Shown one piece after another: positions 12,628 to 24,455 of a stretch of 64,000 bases of DNA. Made by a program: the position numbers and the translations under genes. The notes below the pieces were generated by a model. It saw nothing but the letters and a program-made list of their open reading frames with translations, was not told where the DNA came from and searched no databases. How positions within the stretch are numbered: the stretch's first letter is position 1; every line of letters begins with the position of its first letter. This stretch comes from Mrakia gelida (taxonomy: Eukaryota > Basidiomycota > Tremellomycetes > Cystofilobasidiales > Mrakiaceae), in contig BRON01000007.1 of assembly GCA_024345305.1 (NCBI GenBank), positions 992,001 through 1,056,000 on the forward strand, written 5' to 3'.

Positions 12628-12945
12628 CTTGCTCTGAACCTGTTCCTGACTCTGTAGTAGTAGTGGGGAGGAGGGAAGAGGGGAGAGATGGGAAAGGGTT
12701 GGGGATGGGATGGGGGTGGGGAGGGTGACGGGAAGGAAGGAGGGCGAGCTCGAGCAGAACAAGACGCGTTTGGGCGAGCGGAGGCAATTTCATTCGACTG
12801 GTCTTCCTCGTTTTCGATTTCTTCTTTCGAGTTGAAACGAGAAGGGTGCGAGTGCGTGTTGCCGTCCTGAGAAACGTGTGTAAGGATGTATGTAAAATGT
12901 AAAGAAACCCCTCCCAGCCAGCCCAACGCGATCCATCCGATCCGC
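12628..12945. other. Upstream region of HAT2
   Basis: About 320 bp between the HAT2 start and the ATP21 stop. It contains purine-rich runs but no coding frame with splice support. It should hold the HAT2 promoter and the ATP21 3' UTR. Confidence 0.5.
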
Positions 12946-13950
12946 TTAAGCCGACCCCGCGGTAGCCCACTCGACGTACTTGTCCAGGTCGAACCTGTGA
13001 GGAGAGAACAGGAGAGAGAGCGTGTGAGCTTGGGTGAGGAAGAGTGGGTAGGTTGGGGAGGAAGAAGGAAGGGGGAGAGGAAAGGAGGGACGACGAACTT
13101 GGGGTCTTCGGGGTCGGAGATGGGTCCTGTTTAAACGGAAAGGGCAGAGAAGGAAGGAAGGGTGGTTAGGGCTCGGAATGGTACGAGAAGAGGAGAGCTA
13201 GCGTGCGCGCGGAGATGAGAGGTCGTGGGTTGGTAGAGGGAAGGAGGAGGGGGCGAGGGAAGGGAGGATGGAGAGAGATGTGAGGTCGCTTCGTTCGGAA
13301 GAAGAAGGGAAGGTCGAGCTCGCTGCAAAGAGCTGGGACGAGCCCAAGAAGCTCTGACAGGGATCGGATGGGATGTATACCAGCTCCCTGCTCTACCTGA
13401 GCTTCTTCCCCGTCACAGAGAGACAAGAGAACGGAAGGAACGACCTCCGAAGCGTCTCTTCCTGTTCGCTCCCTTCCTCCGTTCGTTCGTTCAGCTCGAA
13501 GACCCTCCCTTCCATCGTTTGCTCCCTCCTAGCCTCCTTCCCTATCTCCTACGAAACAACAAGAGCTGAGTAGAGCCGCGAGAGCTGTACTTACCAAGGT
13601 CCTTCTTCCCCTTGTTCTTCTGCTGCTCTGTGAAGAGGTGGTGTGCGTGCTTGATCTGCTCGACTTCCCAAGCGTCGTGTCTGAACTTGAGGACGTGGTC
13701 CCACTCCTTCTGGAGAGTTCGCTTGTGAACAATTCCGTAGCCAACTCCAGCGACGAGAGCAGTCCACCGAGCAACCTGAAAAAGGCGAGAGAAGGAAGAA
13801 AAGGGAAGAAGAAGGAGCGAAAGGGAAGGAGGGAGGGAGGAGTCAGCTCTCGCTCCGATTCGGTTGGACGACCTTTCATTTTGGCTCCCTTCCGAGCTCG
13901 TTCCCGATAGATGAGAAGTCGAGAGGGCTCACGTTGAGAGCCGAAGACAT
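12946..13950 (-). CDS. ATP21: Mitochondrial ATP synthase subunit e
   Basis: Four exons (13933-13950, 13595-13775, 13099-13126, 12946-12994) give 91 residues, the normal length. The first exon is just MSSALN. The single membrane segment VARWTALVAGVGYGIVH carries the GxxxG-type motif used for dimerisation of F1Fo-ATP synthase. A charged matrix/intermembrane helix follows, then DPEDPKFDLDKYVEWA, a C-terminal pattern common in basidiomycete subunit e. It acts in the inner mitochondrial membrane and shapes cristae. It is divergent from the GET5-like gene. Confidence 0.85.
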
Positions 13951-14117
13951 TTTTTAGCGGAGAGGGGGAGAGAAAGGAGAACGGAGAGAGAGAGAGAGGG
14001 AGGTCGAAGTTGGCAGGCAAGAGAAGGAGTCGGTCCTTCCTTGACTTCTCTCCCCGAAAGCATTACAAGGTTTTGTTAGCAAGGCTGGGAAGCTCTCGTT
14101 AACCCCCAACGCCCACG
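13951..14117. promoter_or_regulatory. Divergent promoter between ATP21 and the GET5-like gene
   Basis: Only 167 bp separate the two start codons. The stretch must contain both promoters. I see GA-rich blocks on the ATP21 side but no clear TATA box. Confidence 0.5.
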
Positions 14118-15362
14118 ATGTCCTCCTCTATCCCCTCCTCTCAAACGGACGAGCTCGCTTTCGCTCAAGCTCAGGTTTCCAAGCTCTCCTCCCTCCCCGT
14201 TCAGTTCGACGATGACTTTGTCTCTCCAGAAGGGAACAAGCCTAGGAAAGCTCAGCTCGTAGACGTGAGTTCAGGTCCTCCATCTCCTCCTTCCATCGTT
14301 GCCGGCTCCTTCCTTCCGCCCCCGTCTTTCGAAGCTGATCCTTCAACGATGCGAATGTATAGATTGTCGTCACACCTCTGCCTGAGAAGAAGAAGGACGT
14401 TCAAGAAGGAGAGAGCAGCAGCAGTGGAGGAGGATCATCGTCAGGTGAGTTGAGCTCTCGTTCCTCCTTCCCCTCTCTTCCTCCTCTCTCGCTCTATCGT
14501 TATTCGCATCGAGTGAGAGCTTTACTACTGGAGACCGAGAAGGAGCATACACGAGCCCCTTCTCTACACCTTCTTGCACTCAAAACCTTCACCTCGAAGT
14601 CGCACAGCCCATCAGACGGTCGCGGTTGCTTTCCCACCTTCCCCCAGCCACCTCCACTCTCCTCGCTCGCTCCCTCTTCCCCATCTTCAACAGCTCACTG
14701 ACGATTTTCCTCTCGTTCACTCTGCAGACACCATCTCCCTCCAGATCAAATCTCTCAAACCCCCTCTCACCTTCTCCCTCCCCTCCGTCTCCCTCTCCGA
14801 CACCATCGCCTCCCTCAAGGATCTCCTCCTCAAGTCCCACCCAACAGCTCCCCCTCCCTCCCACCAACGACTCCTCCTCAAGGGCAAAGTCCTAGCAGAT
14901 ACCAAACTCCTCAAGGAGTACATCTCCTCCGCTTCCGCCGCCGGAGAACCCGTCACGCTCAACCTCATGGTCAAAGCCGGATGGGTCCAACCCTCTCTCG
15001 ACGACGCTCCTCCTGCTCCTCCAACCATCGACACCACCGCCGCTCCCTCCACTCCCGAAACCCAACCCACGTCTTCCTCTCGCCCTCTCACCCCCATCCC
15101 AACCCTCACCCTCACCCCCTCGCCCGACTTAACCTCCTTCCACCCAACTTCCACGTCGCCTTCCCACTCGCCTCACCCGACGCTCGCCAACCCTCAGTTC
15201 TGGGTAGAGCTCCTCGCTTTCCTGAAGGGCCAGTACGCGAAGGAGGAGGAGGCGGAGCAGGCATGGGAGACGTTCTTAAGGAGTCAGAAGAGCGCGATGA
15301 GTCCTGGGGAGGTTGCTATGGCGAGGGATGGGACGGGGATCTTTGGGATGGGGGGTCAGTAG
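14118..15362 (+). CDS. GET5/UBL4A-like ubiquitin-domain protein
   Basis: Exons 14118-14264, 14363-14444 and 14728-15362 join to 287 residues. The N-terminus is DELAFAQAQVSKLSSLPVQF. A ubiquitin-like fold occupies roughly 77-162: ISLQIKSLKPPLTFSL, QRLLLKGKVLADTKLL and PVTLNLMVKAGW match the UBL4A/Get5 pattern. A Pro/Thr/Ser linker follows, then a C-terminal helix with FWVELLAFLKGQYA and the ending GTGIFGMGGQ. Get5 bridges Get4 and Sgt2 when tail-anchored proteins are handed to Get3. The UBL assignment is firm; identity as Get5 rather than another UBL protein is inferred from the UBL subtype and layout. Confidence 0.7.
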
Positions 15363-15929
15363 TTGGGTCCGGTGTGGGTGGGAGAGGGGCAGGGCGGGGG
15401 GAGGGGAGGTGGGGGGAGGTAGGATTGGGGATAGGTTTGTGGGAGGTGGAGGGAGGGGTGAGAGGGATGGGAGGGGAGAACGAGAGAGGAAAACGGAGAG
15501 GAGAGAGACGCGCTTCGGAGAGCAGGGGAGGAGAGGGCCGCTTCGTTTTTCATTTACCACCCACACTACTCACAACACAATACCAGGTCTTCGGTCTTAT
15601 GCACTAGGTTACTCTTTTAACCACGTCCTCCAACCCATTCTGCCCTTCAACTCAACGAGAGACCGAGAACAGGACGCGTCGTCCGATCCTCATCATCCCC
15701 ATCGTCCTTGCTTCCCTCCCTTTCGCTCTCGCTCCCTCGCCCATCTCTCAATCTCCGTCTTCTCTCTCCCAACGAAAACCTTCCCCACCAACCCCTCAAC
15801 CCTACCAGCCTCGTCCCTAAGAAGACCACCCCGCGGGCAGACCCGGGCGGCAAAGGGCTTCGAGCTCACTTTTCGAGCTCGAGCTCGTTCGACTCGCAAC
15901 GCCCACCATCTCCCTTCTCCCAAAGCAGA
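15363..15929. other. Intergenic: 3' UTR of GET5-like gene and UGA1 promoter
   Basis: The first half is strongly G-rich on the plus strand, the second half pyrimidine-rich towards the UGA1 start. No open frame here has splice or homology support. Confidence 0.5.
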
Positions 15930-18678
15930 ATGTCTACGTTCAACGCTCAAACTCTCTTCCCTTCCCAGCCTACTGCCCCTGAGGTGAAGGTCGGACATCC
16001 TGGTCCTGAGGCGACGAAGATGGTGAGTCCGAGTCGAGAGCTTCTCCCTTCTCCTTCGCTCGCTCGAGTCGGGGATCGTTATCTCCTCGTTTCGTTCGCT
16101 CAGCTGTCTCAATGAGCTCAGCTTTTGTTAGAGGCTCGAATGAAGAGAAAACTCTTTCGAGATACAGATGCTGACTCTTTTTCCTTTCCGGTGGTGGTAC
16201 TCGTTCAAACGGAACCAGATCAAAGAATCCTCCTCCATCATCGACTCTCGAACGTACGCCCTCGTTGGAGATTACGACAAGTCGGAGGGAAACTACATCG
16301 TCGATGCCGATGGGAACGTCCTTCTTGATGTTTTTGCTGTGAGTCTGAACCACTTTTCGAACCCAAATTGACTTAGAAGGGAAGGAGAAGAACAGAAGGG
16401 AAGAAGGGAGGAGGACGAAGCTCACACTTTCTGATCTGACTCGCTGACTTGATTGCCGGTCTTCTTTCGCCTTTCTTCGCTTCGGGATAGCAAATCGCCT
16501 CCATCGCCATCGGATACAACAACCCTGCTCTGCTTGAACTCGCCTCCACCGTTCGTGCCCCTCGCTTTTCCCCAACTCAAGAACAAAGGAGCGACTTCCG
16601 TTGAGCTCGAGCTCACCTTCCCCTTCCCCTCCCTCGCCCTCGTTCTCCTTTTGCAGCGAGAATTCCAAGTCGCCGTCACCAACCGACCTGCTCTGGGATC
16701 CTTCCCTCCCAAGCAGTGGTACGAGTGGCTCAAGACGGGACTCATGACCGTTCAGCCCAAGGGAGGACTGGATCAGATCGTCACTACTTTGTGTGGGTCG
16801 AGCGCGAATGGTGAGTCTTCTCGAGCTGGCGTCAGTTTGATCCCTTTTCATTCCAAAAGAAACGAGACGGCTGACCTGCGCGTACGCCCGGGTTCTCGCA
16901 GAGAACGCCTTCAAGGCTTCGTTCATGGCGTACAGGGCTAGGGAGCGAGCGTTGGATTCGAGCAAGCCTGCTGGGTTTACGAGTGAGGAGGTTGGTGAGT
17001 TCTCGTCTCGCCTCGCTTGCTTTGGCTTTGGTCGCTTCCTTATCTCGACTAGCCCAGATGGGTACGAGTACTGACATGGCGCCCTGTTTCATTTCGTAGA
17101 GTCCTGCATGCAGAACCAGCTTCCAGGCTCCCCAGCTCTCTCGATCCTCTCCTTCACCTCTGCCTTCCACGGTCGACTCTTCGGTTCTCTTTCTGCCACC
17201 AGGTCCAAGGCCATCCATAAGGTCCGTTCCGGCTCCGCCTTTTTTATCTCGACCCGAACTTGAGACTTCGAAACGAAGGCGGAAGGCGAGCAGAATCGAA
17301 ACGGAACTGACGCGACCTCTTTTTATCCGTTTCCTGCTCGCAGCTCGACATCCCCGCCTTCGACTGGCCAGCCGCTCCCTTCCCTGATCTCAAGTACCCC
17401 TTGGAGCAGTACGAGAAGGAGAACAAGATTGAGGAGGAGAGGTGCTTGAGCGAGGTTGATAAGATTTTGGGAGAGTGGTGAGTCGATCTGGCTTTCGGTT
17501 TCGACACGTCGAGCTTCGCACCTTCCTTCGAACCTTTCGCGTTCCTTTGCGAGAACTGACGCCTCTCCTCGCTCGATCGATGGTTTCCAGGAAGATCAAG
17601 TCTCCCGTCGCTGCCGTGATCATCGAGCCCATTCTCAGCGAGGGTTCGTTCCTTTGAGTCTTTCGTCTCGATTCGACACTCGTTTTTTTTCGAACGCTGA
17701 CTCTGGCATTTATTGTTGTGTGACCTCGTGCAGGTGGTGACAAGCATGCTTCCCCAGCCTTCTTCAAGTCCCTCATCGCTCTCACCCACAAGCACTCTGC
17801 TTTCTTCATCGTCGACGAAGGTTCGTTTCGTCATCTCCTTTCCTCGTCCCTTCCTCGATTCGGGCTCGTTCTTCCGTCCCTTGTGCTGAATCGCGCTGCC
17901 TTCTCTTGCAGTTCAAACTGGATTCGGAGCGACCGGACAGTTCTGGGCTCACGACAACTGGGGTCTCGTCGAGGGGCAGGACGAGTTCCCCGACTTCGTT
18001 TCCTTCTCGAAGAAGGCTCAGGCGAGTGGGTTCTACCATCGATTGGAGACCAGGCCTACCGAGGGATACAGGAACTGTACGTCCACGCATCTCTCTCTCA
18101 CACACTCTTGCTCGGCTGTCTCTCTCCTCGAATTCCTCTTCGCTCGTCGACGCGTCTGCCCACCTCGCTGACTCCCACCCCTCCCTCGCCTCTCTCGCCC
18201 AGACAACACCTGGATGGGTTCCCCCACCTCCGCCCTCCAAGCTCGAACCATCATCAACTTCATCAACCAGCACTCTCTGCTCTCCCACACCTCCTCCATC
18301 GGTTCCGCCCTCTTCAACTCCCTCCAAATCCTCTTCTCCTCCTCCGAGGTCGTCGAGAACCTTCGAGGAAAAGGACGAGGAACGTTCCTGGCGTTCGACT
18401 TCAAGACTCCTGCGTTGAGGGACTCGTTCGTCAAGGGGATGCGAGGAAGGGGTGTTTTGATTGGAGGATGTGGGGAGAGGACGGTGAGTTTTCGCGTTTT
18501 GGTTTCGGGTTGAGAACGGAGGCAGGCCGAAGGGAGGGACGAGACGAGTAGCGAAACGCTGATCCTTCTTTGCGTTGGTGTTGGTTCACAGGTTCGACTT
18601 CGACCGATGTTGATCTTTGGCGAGAACGAGAAGGCCATCTTGTTGAAGGCGATTGAGGGAGCCTTGGGAGATCTTTGA
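15930..18678 (+). CDS. UGA1: 4-aminobutyrate (GABA) transaminase
   Basis: Twelve exons (15930-16022, 16219-16338, 16491-16550, 16657-16810, 16902-16994, 17100-17221, 17344-17477, 17591-17643, 17734-17820, 17912-18076, 18203-18483, 18592-18678) keep phase and give 482 residues. Class III aminotransferase landmarks: [19 protein letters not shown] near the start, AFHGRLFG (substrate/cofactor loop), [19 protein letters not shown] at about 304-314 with the PLP-contacting Asp, and FSKK with the likely Schiff-base Lys at 340. The enzyme converts GABA and 2-oxoglutarate to succinic semialdehyde and glutamate, feeding the GABA shunt. No clear mitochondrial presequence is seen. Donors are mixed (GTGAGT, GTTCGT, GTCCGT, GTACGT). 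Confidence 0.95.
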
Positions 18679-19060
18679 GAAGACGAAGAGGACGAAACTT
18701 ATATAGTAGTAAGTAGTGAAATGAATGCTGGCTTCGAATTCGATATGGAGGAGGTGTCATGAGCGAGAGGTACGAAGCAAAGGTTGAGACGAAACGAAGG
18801 GTAAAGCGAGGAGACGCGTCGAACGTCCGTGAAACGAGAGGAGATGAGAAACCAGTGACTATTACGTGGTACGCGACTTGAGAACTAGGGGTAGAAAGTA
18901 AGAGAGAGCCTACAGCTAGGATTCGTGACGAGTAGTAGTAAAAAGGAAGAGGTAGACGAAGCGAGTGACGCGACTGTGGGTCGAAGGAAGGGAACGCAAC
19001 GTCAGCACAGCGCGCGAGGCAGAGTCCAGCCGACGAGAGCTACTCACCTGTTTCAGTATT
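18679..19060. other. Intergenic between two converging 3' ends
   Basis: About 380 bp between the UGA1 stop and the stop of the minus-strand F-box-like gene. It contains one GACGCGTC palindrome near 18812 but no gene. Confidence 0.5.
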
Positions 19061-20723
19061 TCAGTACCACATCACTTCGCCGATCAAGTTCCCCAAACCC
19101 ATGCCATCCTCCCAAACCTCCCCGTTGTCGTCCTTCAACTCCAATCCTCTCGCTCGACAAGACATTACCACCGTCGCCCACAACAGCTGGTTCTCGTCGT
19201 ACCTCAACCAACCACCGTCTCCTCGATAGTTGTCGTAGATGGCCTTCCGGGTTTCGATCTCTCGTGCGAGCTTCTTCCTCGACGAAGGGTCGACCTGCTT
19301 CACCAAGCCTGGACGAACGAAGTTGGTTCCGAGGAGATGGAATGCTTTGAGACGAGGGAACTTCGACGACGACGTCGGGGATGGTTTGGAGATGGATCCG
19401 ATGGGTCGAAGGACTTCGAGGTAGTCCCCGATAGCGGCGGCTTGCTCGTCCGCGAGTCTGCTGTTGGCCGATTCCATCGTCCTCCCGAAGTCGCGTCCCC
19501 AGAGCAGCCTGAGTCCGACCTCCTCCAGCGTTGGATGGCCGTTCGAAAAGATGGACCGGACGTCGGCGTCCAGGTCCCTTGAAGTGATGAAGGCGAAGGA
19601 TTTGAGGTGGGGAGAGTGGCGAAGGAAGGGGAGGAGAGGCTCGTTGTCGTCGATGATGTTGAAATCCTCTGGATGCTCGTAGGAGAGGTGGAGGAGTGTT
19701 GAAGCGAGGCGTTTGTAGGCGTCTCCTCGCTCTGGTCCATCGTTGATAAGGTCGAATCCTCGAAGTTCAAGGGACGTGATCAACGACGGGGTAGTGAAAG
19801 TCGAAGCTCCGAGGCGAAGGAGGAAAGGGTTCTCCTCGACGCCGTCGATGTCCTGCTCCTCGCTGATGCTGACGTTCCTGATGTTCCTCAAGGCGGCTGC
19901 CAGGTCACCTGCTCCGTCTTTGACTCCCAACGGGTGGTAGGACTCGTCTTCGTAGATCTGAACCTCGACCGTGTCGAGCGAGGGAGAGAGGGAGAAGAAC
20001 GTCGCGAGGAGACCTCCGTGGGTGATAGGGACGGCGAGAGGACCGATCCGACGAAGTCGAGGCCACTTGCGTTGGTTTAGTTCTTGGAAGACTTGTTGGA
20101 AGAGATCGATCCCGTCCTCGGCGTCGTCGAAGTCTCCGTAGGAGAAGGAGGTCTCGACTAGCTCTCCGATCGAGAGGTAGCGAACCATCTTCGAACGATC
20201 CGGATGTTCGTCGAGCGTGCGGAGGAACTTGAAGATCCGGCCTGAGGGAAGCCTAGGTACATGAACGTTGGAGTAGAGCTCTTGGGTAGCGATTTCCTGA
20301 GGGGAGGGAGGAGAGGGAAGGAGGTGATGAGCTTGGGTCGATGCACACCAGCGGTTGCCCTCACGTTTAGAACCAGTCCTTCCGTCCACCACCTCTCAAG
20401 ACGTTGCCGATGTCATCAGCTCTGCGTCGCAGATACGTAGTCTCGCTATAGCGCTCGACAGCTGATGCTAGAACGGAAGCGGGAGCGGAATGGAGAATCT
20501 CGCCTTCCTCCGATCTCTCGTCTTGATCCCTCTCTTCCTTTCCATAGTCGCGCCGAACTCACCTTCCACGTCGAGTTCACGAGACAAGCTGTCCTCAGGT
20601 AGCTGGAGTCCGTTTTTGGTCGTTCGGGGAACGCTGTAAGGTTGGAGGGCGGAGGAGGCAGCCCAGCGAGGATGATCTCTCGAATGAGCTCGGGAAGAAA
20701 GGAGGGGTTGGAGGCATGGGAAG
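19061..20723 (-). CDS. F-box-like protein
   Basis: Exon 20563-20723 encodes FLPELIREIILAGLP and a conserved STWK ending. A GTGAGT...CCCTCAG intron (20297-20562) joins it to exon 19061-20296, which begins EIATQELYSNVHV. This is the usual F-box pattern (helix, then tryptophan, then LYxxV). The long second exon, over 400 residues, has repeated leucine-rich units (ITSLELRGFDL, LKSFAFITSRDL, RLKAFHLLGTNF), consistent with a substrate-binding domain. The true N-terminus lies in at least one further upstream exon, probably behind a GTACGT donor near 20800. A role in SCF ubiquitin ligase is inferred from the family. Unlike the two copies near 1.4-4.5 kb, this one shows no frame break. Confidence 0.6.
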
Positions 20724-21333
20724 CTGGAGACAGAGAAGGGTATCAATTCCCAGAAGCATCGATGAGAGAAGAGGGTTCCAGAAACTCTACGTACACGAAG
20801 TTCTGGACGGGGAGATTGGTCGAGGGTAGGCAGGGGAGGCCGTTTGGGGGAAGGAGGAGGTCGAGCTCGCAGACCTCGCGAGTTCAAGCTCAACGATCAC
20901 CACCTCGCTCAGCTCCCCTCCTTCCTCCTTCGGTTTTCTGGATCCTCAATGGTCAGAGAGAAAACCTAGGATCTGACGGCACCCTATCTGGAGCAATTTT
21001 TCTTGCTCGATCTGTTGGAATTCACCTGAAACAGCAAGGACCAGTCCGCCCTTCGTTCGACGCTCTCTTTCCGTCGTCAAACCTCCGACGCCTGCCCCTG
21101 CTTCCTCTGCCTTCCCCCCACGTTGGCGACCTCGGCGCCCTCTTTGGCCACTCGAACTTTGTTGCCTGTATCTGGAGATTTTCAGCCCGCCCTCAGCCTG
21201 ACCCTCAACTGCAACAGTCGATCCTTTCAGCTCGCCCCCTCCCCCCCCCCCCTCCCTCCCTTTCTCCTTCTCCCGTCCTTCTCCTTCTAGTTCGCTCGTC
21301 GACTCCACATCCCTTGCTCAACCTCTCGCAACG
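20724..21333. other. Intergenic: 5' exon(s) of the F-box gene and promoter of the 7-helix gene
   Basis: The minus strand should hold the missing first exon of the F-box-like gene. The plus strand ends in a pyrimidine-rich tract with a run of about twelve C near 21240, just before the ATG at 21334. No other gene is supported. Confidence 0.45.
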
Positions 21334-23375
21334 ATGGCTTGGGGATTCGCCTCGGCTCAACTTCCTCCCCCTTCCCTAACCCTCCCGTTCCTCGTCCTCA
21401 CCATCCTGTCGCTCATCACAACCACGATCACCCTTCTCTTCGTTCTCTCCTTCGGTCGGGATGCTGCTCATCCGGTTCTACTCTCCTTTCTGCTCTCGTA
21501 TCTGGTCTATCTAATCGGAGGCTCCCTGGTGTACGTCCTTCTTGATTCTTCGCGAGAGCTGCGTCGAACGACGGCGAGCTCACCCTATTTTACGTTGCTT
21601 TCCACAGGTCGATCCAGCAGAGAGGACACATCACTCAATTTCCCGAGTTCACGATCTGCCTCGTCCAAGGGTCGATGATGGAAGCTGGGAGTCCTGCCTT
21701 GACCTGCGCTATCGCGATCTTCAACTTCTCCGTGAGTCGAGTCGAGTCGACGGCCGCTCGCTTCCTCCCTTTGATCGCCTTACTGACGCTTCCCATCCCA
21801 TCTCTCAGCTCTGGGCTTCGATGCAGAACGTCTCGAAGAGGATCACAGCTTTTGTACGAAGTCGATTGGGAACCTTTCTCGTGAGCTCGACCTTTCCTCG
21901 CTCGTTCCTTGTCGACGACGACGCGGGCTGATCGACGAACATCTCGCTTCCCTTCAGCTCGTAGCATCGCCCTGGGCCGTCTGGCTTGGGATCTTCTTCT
22001 TGTGCATCGCTGTGAGTAGCTTCGATGGGATCTCTCTCTCAGGAAGCAAAGAGAGCGGGAGCTGACACCTTCGTCCTCGCTCTTCCCTTTCATTCGACTG
22101 ACTCAGACCGGCCTCAAGAGACGTGAGACCGTCTACCTCTACGACCTGTACTGCGTGGTTCACATGGAGAAACTTTCGGTGGGTCTCATCTTCGTTCAGA
22201 GCGCCTTCAGATCCAAAGCAGCTGGGCGTGAACTGACCTCGACGCGTTTTGTTCTCCTCGCTGAACAGAAAGCTCGTCTTTCGACGTCTTTGATCTTCTT
22301 GATCGCAAGCATCGTCTTCGCAGGTGAGCCTTCGTCTCTTCTTCGCTTCGTTTCTCCCCGATGGCGAGTCGAAAAATCAAACGCTCGCCGCGAATGCCAA
22401 GCTCCTTCTGCCGCCATCTTCTCTCTGATACTGGTTCCAACGTTGTAGATCTGACTCTCCTTCCTGTCCTCCTCGCCCATTACAGCCGCCATCTCGATCC
22501 AAGTCTTCCGAAACTACGGCAAAACTGCGAAGGACGACCGTCGATCGCGCTCAAGATGGTAGCAGAAGCTTGGGGACTCGGTATCTACCTCCTCGTTCTC
22601 TCCCTCTTGCTCATCCGAGCGAAGACTACTCAGTCGAGTGTCGAAGCGGATCTTACGGCTGTCGCTGGTTCGTTGAACTGTTGCTCTCGACGCGTCTTCG
22701 CCCAAATTGCACCCCTCGCTGACGCGCTTCCCTTCCTCCGCCGTCTTCTGTTCTGCTTCATTCACAGGTGGTATATTCATCCTCCTCCTCGGAAACCAGG
22801 TCAACCTCTACGACTCAACGTCCTGGAAGGTCAAGATCTCCAACCTCCAAACGAACCTTTCCACCCTCCCCGGTCCTCACGCCTTCCTCCCCTCCCGTTC
22901 CAACTCCAAGAATCACCATCCTGGTCAAAGCAGCTTGTCAAGCCTCGGTCGCTCCGTCCTCTTCGGAAGAACTATCGGAAGAGGACGCGCCTTGTCCAAA
23001 GGATCAGCTCAAGGTCGAGGGGACTCGTCGGCGACGTTGACGAGGGACGAACACCCGGAGGAGTACGACGGCGACAACGACGTCGATCTGGAGGGTGGAG
23101 ATGGGACGAGTCGGAAGTCTGCGAGAGGGTCGATGAAGTCGTTCGGAGGAGACAGCATTGGGAAGGACTCGGATTCGGAGGTGGATCAGGTTTCGCTCAA
23201 GTACGCTCGGAGCGATAGGACGATGAGGGACGAGGAGATTGGGATGGATAGCTTAGAGGGTGGAGGAAGTGGGAGGAAGAAGGAGAAGAAGAAGACGATG
23301 CAGATCAAGGTGGAGGTGGAGGAGTTGAGTGAGGAGATGGAAGCGCTTCCGCCGGCGAAGAGGGTGTATCGCTAG
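21334..23375 (+). CDS. Seven-helix receptor-like membrane protein, paralog A (one-base frame break)
   Basis: Eight exons (21334-21530, 21608-21731, 21809-21880, 21958-22011, 22107-22178, 22269-22323, 22486-22667, 22768-23375). Hydrophobic segments: LPFLVLTILSLITTTITLLFVL, LLSFLLSYLVYLIGG, an exon around SMMEAGSPALTCAIAIF, AVWLGIFFLCIA, LIFLIASIVFA, LGIYLLVLSLLLI and GGIFILLLGN, i.e. about seven. A long charged, Ser-rich tail ends in LPPAKRVYR. Exon order, lengths and phases match paralog B at 27207-29051. It resembles a GPCR in topology, but I recognise no named receptor family. Exon 22486-22667 is one base short (182 instead of a multiple of 3): the incoming frame hits TAG before the KMVAEAWGLGIYLL helix. 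It is either a pseudogene or a sequence error. Confidence 0.65.
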
Positions 23376-23574
23376 TCTCATTAGCTGTTTATTTATCGCT
23401 CTTTCTGTCAGTCGAAGAGTTAGGAGACGTCTGGTTCCACCTTCCTGCGTTGCGAGCAAAGAGCAGCTGCATCAGGAGGATTTCAGCGACGAGGCGACCG
23501 AACGCGAGACGCGTCTCGCAAAAGAAGCCAACGACATGCCATCCTCCTCGACCAGATATCGAGCCCCTGCATCA

Positions 23575-24337
23575 CTACTCCATCTCCTCATCCTCCTCCT
23601 CGATATCACTCCCCCTCTCATCCTCGTCATCCTCCCTCATCCAATCCACCGCGTCCTCGAGCTCCTCCTCCTGCCTCAAACTCTTCGCCGCCCAGAACGA
23701 CTCCTCGACGTACATCTCCTCTCCACAATCCTCCTCCCTCAGCTTGCTCTTGAGATCCTCGTTGAACTCGATCAAGATCCTGAAGAATCCTTGCCAAAGT
23801 CCAGGGACGCCGTCGACGGGGGAGAGCGAAAGCGACGAGGGAGAGGGAGTTCCGGGTTGGAGGAAGCAGCCTTCTGTTGAGGTTGTCGGGAGGAGGGAGA
23901 GAGGGTTGGTTTCGGCGGCGAGGGAGGTGGAGTAGGAAGGAGTAGAGAAGGAGAATCGGAACTGGCCGGTTCCTTGGGTGACGAGGAGATAGGGCTGGAA
24001 AGCAAAAAGAACAGAGGGAAGCAGAGCCGAGGTCAGCTTTGAGCTCGAGCTCACACCTCTCTCACGCCAGAAGAGGGCTAAAACTCACGTTGGCGATGTT
24101 CTCTACGCTCAGCCAGCTTCCGTCCTCGACCCCAGAGTTGATAGCGAACCGTCCGGTCCTGTCTCCGTTCTGCTGGCAAGCTCGAATCTGCTGAAGGACA
24201 GCTGGAGGTCCTCCCTGCTCGACTGCTGACTCCATGGGTCCTACGTCCGACGCGAAGAGATCGAACTTCCCGTGGAGGTCGAGAGAGAGTTGGGTTCCAG
24301 CTGATGAGGATGAAGAGGAAGAGGCTTGCGCGTTCAT
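23575..24337 (-). CDS. Hypothetical protein with acidic C-terminus
   Basis: Two exons (24089-24337 and 23575-23994) give 222 residues, with a normal GTGAGT...TTCCAG intron. The start MNAQASSSSSSSAG is a Ser-rich leader. The middle has LDLHGKFDLFASDVGPMES, NGDRTGRFAINSG and DGVPGLWQGFFRILIEFN, which look globular and conserved. The C-terminus is a dense Glu/Asp tail. I do not recognise the family. It lies between the two seven-helix paralogs and shares a 118-bp divergent promoter with the SET/MYND gene. Confidence 0.65.
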
Positions 24338-24455
24338 GTTGAGGGAGTCGAGGGGAGGAGGATGTAGTTGCGAGGGAGGGAGGTCGAGGTGTTGAGCTCG
24401 AAATCTTCCCTCGCTTTCTTTGGGTCGCCAACACCATCCGGACGCAAAAGTAGAG
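24338..24455. promoter_or_regulatory. Compact divergent promoter
   Basis: 118 bp separate the start codons of the minus-strand unknown gene and the plus-strand SET/MYND gene. No clear TATA box is visible. Confidence 0.45.
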